Of a stretch of DNA of 19,520 nucleotides, positions 14,836-19,520 are shown piece by piece. Every line of letters starts with the position of its first letter. Position 1 is the stretch's first letter. The stretch comes from CAZDAM01 sp964503595. GTDB taxonomy: Bacteria > Muiribacteriota > UBA6191. Under the pieces are notes generated by a model that made no database searches, was not told the DNA's origin, and saw only the letters and a program-made list of their open reading frames with translations. The position numbers and the translations under genes were made by a program. The stretch covers positions 1 through 19,520 of the forward strand of contig CAZDAM010000065.1 of NCBI GenBank assembly GCA_964503595.1. Reading direction: 5' to 3'.

Positions 14836-14888
14836 TTTTCCATGATCGGGATTTATTTTAATGGAAAGAAAATGGAGATTTATGGCTC

Positions 14889-15608
14889 ATGAATGATTTT
14901 GGCATGTTCATGCAGGGAAGCCGGCACGCCCTGGCCCAGAGTAATTTTTCAACCGATTTGTTTTTCCTTCTTCTGGGAGTGAGTCTGGTTCTGGCGGCGT
15001 TCATGATGCATCGTGGCCAGAAGACCCACCTAAAAAGGAAGAAGTCTCCGTTTGAACCTGTCAGGATGCAGCACGTTTCCCATGCCATCATGCAATGGAT
15101 GGAAATTCCTCAGGAGGCAAGAGAGGTTTTAAGAAAGCGTCTGGGGCGTTCCCAGATACGCAATATCCTACCCCTGTTCAGTCTGAGGGAGGATGGAATG
15201 TGGGAATATCTTTTGGAACCTGAGGAGTTGGGCAACCGGGATCGCAGCATGCTCATGGCCGTGCGCACGGATCTTATGTCCATGTTTGAAAAAAACTCCT
15301 CGTCTGGCTTTTCAAGTGGTGAAGAGGCCCATTTTGAAGCCATTCCCCTGAATCTTCCTGAAGGTGTAAGCCGAGAGAATTTTTTCCCCTGGAAAAGTAT
15401 GGGGACTCTCTTTTTGGTGACATCCAGTAAATATGTCCTGGAAGTTCACGGCATGCCGGATACGGACTGGACCAAGCAGATGGGTTGGATCCTGGCTCAG
15501 AAAGGAATCCGTCAAGATGTACTTCTGAGTAAACTTCTTAGAACCCGTCGCTCCTGGTTTCTTTTCCTGGAGAAGTCCGACCATCAAGACAAAGATTCTT
15601 TAGCTTAA
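14889..15608 (+). CDS. Single-membrane-segment protein of unknown function
   Basis: 239 residues. One hydrophobic helix (about 22-41, STDLFFLLLGVSLVLAAFMM) is followed by a basic stretch (HRGQKTHLKRKKS), which predicts the N-terminus outside and a cytoplasmic body of about 195 residues. That body mixes helices and strands (AREVLRKRLGRSQIRNILPLFSLREDGMWEYLLEPEE; ENFFPWKSMGTLFLVTSSKYVLEVHG) and matches no family I know. GGAG at 14874-14877 lies 11 bases before the chosen ATG, rather far; an ATG at 14882 is closer but opens only a 4-codon frame that stops across the real start. A clear promoter lies at 14827-14835. The 3' end overlaps the convergent minus gene by 71 bases. Confidence 0.65.
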   Translation: MNDFGMFMQGSRHALAQSNFSTDLFFLLLGVSLVLAAFMMHRGQKTHLKRKKSPFEPVRMQHVSHAIMQWMEIPQEAREVLRKRLGRSQIRNILPLFSLREDGMWEYLLEPEELGNRDRSMLMAVRTDLMSMFEKNSSSGFSSGEEAHFEAIPLNLPEGVSRENFFPWKSMGTLFLVTSSKYVLEVHGMPDTDWTKQMGWILAQKGIRQDVLLSKLLRTRRSWFLFLEKSDHQDKDSLA

Positions 15609-16167
15609 GACAGGCTTCACGGGCCTGTTCGCCCTCAAAGAGCCAGCCAAAGTGATATTCCTGGTGGCGGTTGGAGTCCGCAATGAGAAGGTGAATGGTC
15701 TGGGCTGCCAGAATACCGGGCCTCAGGCTGGCTGCCAGAATCTGGTCCGGTCGCACGACTCTTGAGATCGAAAACGAGGCAATTCCCATTCGGATAAGAG
15801 CATGATCCTGATAGATGATAATCTCTTCCCAGCCATAGAAGTAGATGGCAATCTGAATCCAGAAAAGCGAGTTGGCCAGAAAATAGAGGCTCAGCCAGCC
15901 AAAGGATCCGGGACCGTGGTCCGGCAGGGTCGGATTCTTAAGAACGGTGAAAACGACCTGAATGCCAAAAACCATCAGCAGAAGACAGAACATCACAAGC
16001 ACAAGAGAGACCGCTGCGGCACGAGGGAACTCGGCTTTGAAACGGGTTGTGTCCTGCTGAAGGATCTGGGGCTGAAGGCCCTGAGGCTGTTCGAGAAGTA
16101 ATGCAATATGGGGCCAGCTTGAGAGAATCATGGGTAGGGAATCGATGAATTCGGACTGGTTTTTCAT
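15538..16167 (-). CDS. Two-TM protein with PH-like C-terminal region, unknown function
   Basis: 209 residues. Two hydrophobic helices (about 49-76, AAAVSLVLVMFCLLLMVFGIQVVFTVL, and 89-111, FGWLSLYFLANSLFWIQIAIYFY) form a membrane hairpin. The soluble part after residue 112 has the rhythm of bacterial PH-like membrane proteins: EEIIIYQDHALIRMGIASFSISRVVRPDQILAASLRPG, with a strand, a basic turn and a strand, then a C-terminal helix (GEQAREACLKLKNLCL). I cannot name the family with confidence. The ATG at 16167 was chosen; an in-frame TTG at 16218 is less likely. The only ribosome-like site is a weak GGCAGG. Its end lies within the 3' end of the convergent gene. It is divergent from the oxygenase gene. 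Confidence 0.65.
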   Translation of the reverse strand: MKNQSEFIDSLPMILSSWPHIALLLEQPQGLQPQILQQDTTRFKAEFPRAAAVSLVLVMFCLLLMVFGIQVVFTVLKNPTLPDHGPGSFGWLSLYFLANSLFWIQIAIYFYGWEEIIIYQDHALIRMGIASFSISRVVRPDQILAASLRPGILAAQTIHLLIADSNRHQEYHFGWLFEGEQAREACLKLKNLCLDGRTSPGKETRSDGF

Positions 16168-16248
16168 GGTCTTGAGCCTGCCAGATTTTCCTGTGAAACA
16201 AGGCCCAACATTTGGCAAAAATCTGACCTCAGAATTGTCCTGGTTGTG

Positions 16249-16257
16249 TGGTAGAAT
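16249..16257 (+). promoter_or_regulatory. Candidate extended -10 (TGGTAGAAT) for the oxygenase gene
   Basis: TAGAAT preceded by TGG gives an extended -10 form, 42 bases before the ATG at 16300, in a divergent intergenic space. No -35 match at the right distance was seen. Confidence 0.4.
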
Positions 16258-16299
16258 CCGGTCCGGTGTTGGATCGGCCCGTGTGGGGGAGGAAGAAAC

Positions 16300-17259
16300 A
16301 TGTCACTGGAAACTATTGCTGTTCTGGACCTGCAGGATTTTCTGAGTGGTGATGAAAAGCGTCGGGAACGCTTCATCAAGGAATTGGGGGACAGTCTCAA
16401 GGAATTCGGCTTTTTTGCGATTGGCAATCATGGCGTGAATCAGGCCCTGATTGAACAGAACTATGATCTGATGGATCAGTTCTTTCAGCTGCCGACAGAG
16501 ACCAAACTGAAGTATGAAATCGAAGGTGGCGGCGGTCAGCGTGGCTACACTTCCTTTGGCAAGGAGCATGCCAAGGATTCTCCGTTTCCGGATCTGAAAG
16601 AGTTCTGGCATGTTGGGCGTGAGGTTCCAAAAGGACATCCTCTGGAAAAAATATATCAGCCCAATGTCTGGCCAGCAGAAGTTGCGGAGTACAGGGAAGC
16701 TTCCCTGGAACTGATGACCCAGCTCGATCAGCTTTCTTCCCATGTTCTGAAAGCCGTTTCGCTTTATCTTGGAGCCCCGGAAGATTTCTTTGAAAGCATG
16801 ATTCAGTACGGAAACTCCATCTTAAGGACCATTCATTACCCGGAAATTCCTGAAGGAGCCCATCCTCAGTCGGTAAGAGCCGGAGCCCATGAGGACATCA
16901 ACCTGATTACGATTCTCTGTGAATCCACGGCTCCCGGGCTTGAGCTTTTGCGCCGGGACGGAACCTGGCTTCCCATTCATGCCCAGAAAGGGTATTTGGT
17001 GATTGATTCCGGGGATATGATGGCCCGTGTGACCAACGAAGTTCTGCCAGCCACGACCCATCGGGTGGTCAATCCGGATAACAGTCGCGAAAAGCGTTTT
17101 TCCATGCCTTACTTCGTGCACCCTCGCCCAGAGGCTGTCCTGAGTTGCATGCCGGGGTGTTCCAGTGATGAGAACCCCCAGAAATATCCGCCAATCACGG
17201 CTGATGATTTTTTGACGCAACGGTTGATAGAAATCGGGTTGATTCAACCCAAGAAATAG
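16300..17259 (+). CDS. 2-oxoglutarate/Fe(II)-dependent oxygenase, isopenicillin-N-synthase-like
   Basis: A 319-residue soluble non-haem iron oxygenase. The N-terminal half has the DIOX_N pattern (LKEFGFFAIGNHGVNQALIEQNYDLMDQFFQLP). The C-terminal jelly roll carries the iron ligands H197 and D199 (AGAHEDINLITIL) and H254 (ATTHRVVNP), and R266-x-S268 (REKRFSMPYF) binds the 2-oxoglutarate carboxylate. All catalytic residues are intact. The family does hydroxylation, desaturation or ring closure in very diverse pathways, and the substrate cannot be told. A good GGAGG lies 7 bases before the ATG. It has its own candidate promoter and a strong terminator, so it is probably a single-gene transcript. 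There are no biosynthetic genes beside it, so antibiotic synthesis is not implied; the name only marks the fold. Confidence 0.92.
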   Translation: MSLETIAVLDLQDFLSGDEKRRERFIKELGDSLKEFGFFAIGNHGVNQALIEQNYDLMDQFFQLPTETKLKYEIEGGGGQRGYTSFGKEHAKDSPFPDLKEFWHVGREVPKGHPLEKIYQPNVWPAEVAEYREASLELMTQLDQLSSHVLKAVSLYLGAPEDFFESMIQYGNSILRTIHYPEIPEGAHPQSVRAGAHEDINLITILCESTAPGLELLRRDGTWLPIHAQKGYLVIDSGDMMARVTNEVLPATTHRVVNPDNSREKRFSMPYFVHPRPEAVLSCMPGCSSDENPQKYPPITADDFLTQRLIEIGLIQPKK

Positions 17260-17297
17260 CAAGTCCCGGAGGTTTCGGGATGAATTGAAAAGATTTT

Positions 17298-17330
17298 CCG
17301 GGCCGACGCGACATCGGCCCGGTTCTTTTT
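17298..17330 (+). terminator. Intrinsic terminator after the oxygenase gene
   Basis: A perfect 9-bp stem CCGGGCCGA/TCGGCCCGG with a 7-base loop (CGCGACA), followed by TTCTTTTT. It sits 38 bases after the stop and separates the oxygenase from the next gene. A smaller hairpin (17264-17280, TCCCG/CGGGA) lies just before it. Confidence 0.92.
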
Positions 17331-17371
17331 GAGGCCAGGGGCTTAGGCTGTGCTGGCCGGTTAGGATGGTC

Positions 17372-19279
17372 ATGAAAACGACAATTGATTTTATGAAGGA
17401 TCTGGAAGAGGTACAGAATCTCCTGGTCCGTTTTAATGAAGAAGCCGACTCCTATTACCTGTTAATGGAGAAAGGCGAGAAGAATCCTGAGCATCAGAAA
17501 GAAGTCGACAGCTTCCTTTCTGAATTAAGCCTGCCTCACGATGATGAGAGCCGTCTGGCGGCCATTACCCGTCTTGTGGCTTTAAGGGATGATTCTCTGG
17601 TTCAGCTCCTGAAGAAACACGGACGCAATGATTCCGAGATTGAGCGTAGTAAGGAGCTTGCGTATCAGTGGGTTTCCAGCTGGTATAACGAGCGCCAGGA
17701 AAACCTGGTGGCCTCCATTGAGGAGCAGGATCTTCTGACTCCGTTTCACCGCACCGCTCTCAAGGGCTGGCACCGTATTGGTCTTCTGATGACCAAATGG
17801 CAACCGGACTGGACCAAAACCATCATCAATACCGTCAATCCCAGGCTTTCCGAGCAGTTTGACGGAGATGATGATGCCGTCAATGAATACCTGCACAGGA
17901 ATGGCCTGATTGATAAGGGTCATGGTGGCGAGGCCGGAGACCGTGCTTATTCGGTTCTTCTGGAGAGGGCTCCTCAGGAATGGGAATCCCGCTCCTATTT
18001 TGATGTTTTCAATGGCCATGTGACTTCGGTGGTATCTGAGTTGCGAAACCTGGGTCTTGAGCTTTCCACTCTTTTAGAACCGGTCTTCCACGAAAAGCAG
18101 GCCTGGCTGGATTATATTGAAAGTCTGGCCCTGGCTTTTGAAGAAACCAATAACGATCAGCTCATCGAACGCTGGGCCGATGTGGATCGCAAATGGATGG
18201 GAATCTCCTGTCCGATTCAGCCATCCCATCCTCTGGAATACTACGAGGATCATTATCGCAAAGCGGTAGCTCTGGAATGGGATGTACGCATTGCTAATCC
18301 TGAGCATGCCACCAAAGGCCGCCGCAAGGAGAAGGTCAAGCGCATGAGCCGGGACTTCTTCCGAAAGACCGGAGTCAAGAATGAGGACTATCAGCGCATT
18401 GTTGATTTTGCCGTGCAGAAACTGGATTCCGTGCAGCTTCATATCGGGCGGGTCGGTCTGTTCTATGGAGCAGATTATCAGGGCCTGCCATCCGCTCAGG
18501 TGGTTCCTAACGATGAAGTGGTTTCCCGAGAGTTCGGCAAGAAGATCTTTGCCTTTCCGGATAATATCCTGCAAACCCTGCGTTGCCGCCCCTTCGTGCG
18601 TTTGAGCCGGGAAGTCTTTGGTCAGGAGCTTTTGACCGAATCCCGCAAGCTGATGTTTCAGGATCGCGAACTCTGGTTCAAAATCTATGACATCACAACG
18701 ATCGGGCATGAGTATGGCCATATTCTGTGGGTGGATGAAGATACCGAAGCCCGCATGAATGAAAAGGGCAATTATAAGAATGTCGAGGAATGGAAAGCCA
18801 CCGTCGGTGGACTGGTTTCCTTCTTTATGGATGAAGACGGCGATGAGTCCGGCTGGGATTTGAAGCGTCATGTCATCATGGATACGGTCAAACGCTCGGT
18901 CGGGCTGGTTGCCTGGAGAGAAACCGGTGAGGTTCTGCCTTATTACCTCGAAGGTCTGATTCACCTCAAAGGCATGTTTGAAAGCGGTATGCTCAAATTC
19001 GATGCCATAGCCGGTAAGCTTCACATCGATATTTCTGAGACGACTTATGTAGCAGTCCGGGACTGGTATTTTAAAACCTATGAGGATCTGGCCGTGAATT
19101 TCTATCTGGCTAAAAAAGATCCGACTCCGTTTTTGCGGCGCTATGCCGTGAAGAAGGGCAAGATTTTTGTTCCGGCTGATGAAACCATTCACGCCATGAC
19201 GGAATGGTACTGGGACATGTACCAGAAGTACGGTCGCGAAATCGACACCGAAGATTCACGAGAGAATTACCTGAAGTAG
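17372..19279 (+). CDS. CiaB-like protein with zinc metallopeptidase motif
   Basis: 635 residues, soluble, no signal peptide. The centre of the C-terminal half carries GHEYGHILWVDEDTE with H446, E447 and H450, an HExxH-type zinc site. About 25 residues on comes EEWKATVGGLVSFF, whose E472 or E473 would be the third ligand, much like the EExRA motif of M49 (dipeptidyl peptidase III) enzymes. Length, the opening (LVALRDDSLVQLLKKHG) and the GLVAWRETGEVLPYYLEGLIHL segment agree with what I recall of the CiaB family (Campylobacter invasion antigen B and many homologues in non-pathogens). I rate that name as probable only. For most members the function is untested, so no virulence role should be read in. 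I prefer the ATG at 17372 (TTAGGA 5 bases before) to the one at 17366. Terminators lie on both sides, so it is monocistronic. Confidence 0.75.
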   Translation: MKTTIDFMKDLEEVQNLLVRFNEEADSYYLLMEKGEKNPEHQKEVDSFLSELSLPHDDESRLAAITRLVALRDDSLVQLLKKHGRNDSEIERSKELAYQWVSSWYNERQENLVASIEEQDLLTPFHRTALKGWHRIGLLMTKWQPDWTKTIINTVNPRLSEQFDGDDDAVNEYLHRNGLIDKGHGGEAGDRAYSVLLERAPQEWESRSYFDVFNGHVTSVVSELRNLGLELSTLLEPVFHEKQAWLDYIESLALAFEETNNDQLIERWADVDRKWMGISCPIQPSHPLEYYEDHYRKAVALEWDVRIANPEHATKGRRKEKVKRMSRDFFRKTGVKNEDYQRIVDFAVQKLDSVQLHIGRVGLFYGADYQGLPSAQVVPNDEVVSREFGKKIFAFPDNILQTLRCRPFVRLSREVFGQELLTESRKLMFQDRELWFKIYDITTIGHEYGHILWVDEDTEARMNEKGNYKNVEEWKATVGGLVSFFMDEDGDESGWDLKRHVIMDTVKRSVGLVAWRETGEVLPYYLEGLIHLKGMFESGMLKFDAIAGKLHIDISETTYVAVRDWYFKTYEDLAVNFYLAKKDPTPFLRRYAVKKGKIFVPADETIHAMTEWYWDMYQKYGREIDTEDSRENYLK

Positions 19280-19296
19280 AGTCTTGCCTAAACCCG

Positions 19297-19332
19297 AATT
19301 CCGCTTCTGGCCGCTTCGGCTGAAGCGGAATT
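19297..19332 (+). terminator. Large terminator-like hairpin after the CiaB-like gene
   Basis: An 11-bp perfect stem AATTCCGCTTC/GAAGCGGAATT encloses a second small stem GCCG/CGGC. The following TTTCATATTT is T-rich but broken, so termination strength is uncertain. It lies 17 bases after the stop codon. Confidence 0.7.
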
Positions 19333-19375
19333 TCATATTTCCGGGGAAATGGCACCCCCAGAGGAAATCTAAAAT

Positions 19376-19415
19376 CACCCCCATCCGAATCTAGGATACG
19401 AAGTCGATGAGGGTG
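19376..19415 (-). other. Imperfect hairpin between the CiaB-like gene and the intron
   Basis: CACCC-CAT-CGA pairs with TCG-ATG-GGGTG (11 pairs, single mismatch and bulge, 15-base loop). On the minus strand it is followed by ATTTTAG, a weak T run, so it may be a minus-strand terminator for the intron transcript or part of the target site. Confidence 0.4.
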
Positions 19416-19429
19416 TTCAAAATTCTGTG

Positions 19430-19520
19430 TGAGTAGGGTAGTCGGCAGGCTTCACCGTTTCAGCATATCCAGCCGCCCCCATCGATTCCGTGCATGAGGT
19501 TTTCCCTCACACGGCTCTGT
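19430..19520 (-). mobile_element. 3' end of a group II intron (domains V and VI), cut by window edge
   Basis: On the minus strand positions 19517-19484 form a 34-base hairpin starting GAGCCG, with the AGC catalytic triad at its positions 2-4, a GAAAA cap and a two-base TG bulge on the 3' side. That is the layout of group II intron domain V. The 3' arm ends CGGAATC rather than the common CGGTTC, so the base of the stem has an A mismatch. The next 50 bases (about 19481-19434) can fold as domain VI, with GGCT/AGCC and an outer GGG/CCC pair around a stretch with unpaired A. The intron's reverse transcriptase and 5' end would lie to the right, beyond the window. The exact 3' splice point is not clear, probably 19425-19440. 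Confidence 0.65.

Noticed and set aside
16300..17259. Beta-lactam biosynthesis suggested by isopenicillin-N-synthase similarity
   Set aside because: There is no NRPS or other biosynthetic gene nearby; the similarity reflects the oxygenase fold and its metal site only.
17372..19279. Reading the CiaB-like gene as a virulence factor
   Set aside because: Homologues are common in free-living bacteria as I recall them, and nothing else in the window suggests host interaction.

Overview
The window comes from a bacterial chromosome of roughly 50% GC. It is a draft scaffold, with a 10-N gap at 224-233. The genes suggest a Gram-negative-type free-living heterotroph: an O-antigen-ligase-like protein, a signal-peptide protein, a NupC nucleoside transporter and class III cyclase signalling. 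GatC implies indirect tRNA amidation. A thymidylate kinase followed by a YaaR/DUF327 gene is an arrangement I know best from Firmicutes, while DUF5610 is known mainly from proteobacteria. I cannot place the phylum from the sequence and do not try to.

Left block (1-6697, all +): a class III adenylate cyclase broken by the scaffold gap; a large TPR protein; tmk; a YaaR/DUF327 protein; rapZ; and a nupC-type transporter. Spacing is tight (GTGA and ATGA overlaps, gaps of 10-26 bases), so this is probably one transcription unit. Middle block (6954-8942, -): ssb, a small secreted protein and an M14 cytosolic-carboxypeptidase-like enzyme, the last two joined by a TGATG overlap. The M14 gene meets nupC tail to tail across 256 AT-rich bases.

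Central operon (9123-13247, +), divergent from ssb: a cyclic-nucleotide-binding protein, gatC, an O-antigen-ligase-like membrane protein with a helical tail, a TIGR04282/DUF2064 transferase and a membrane-anchored deacetylase-like protein. Every junction overlaps. The last three look like a surface-glycan module. A DUF5610 protein follows (13354-14232), then about 650 bases with no intact gene. That stretch holds four successive hairpins ending in a strong terminator, a decayed Rpn/PD-(D/E)XK nuclease-transposase remnant and a good extended -10 promoter.

Right block: a single-TM unknown protein (+) converging on a two-TM PH-like protein (-); a 2-oxoglutarate/Fe(II) oxygenase with its own terminator; and a 635-residue HEYGH metallopeptidase-like protein resembling CiaB. 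The right edge holds what appears to be the 3' end of a minus-strand group II intron (domain V at 19484-19517), whose reverse transcriptase would lie outside the window.

The more unusual content is the structured, decayed stretch 14233-14888, the CiaB-like zincin, the deacetylase with a changed metal motif, and the intron edge. I see no CRISPR array, rRNA or tRNA, and no clear defence system.
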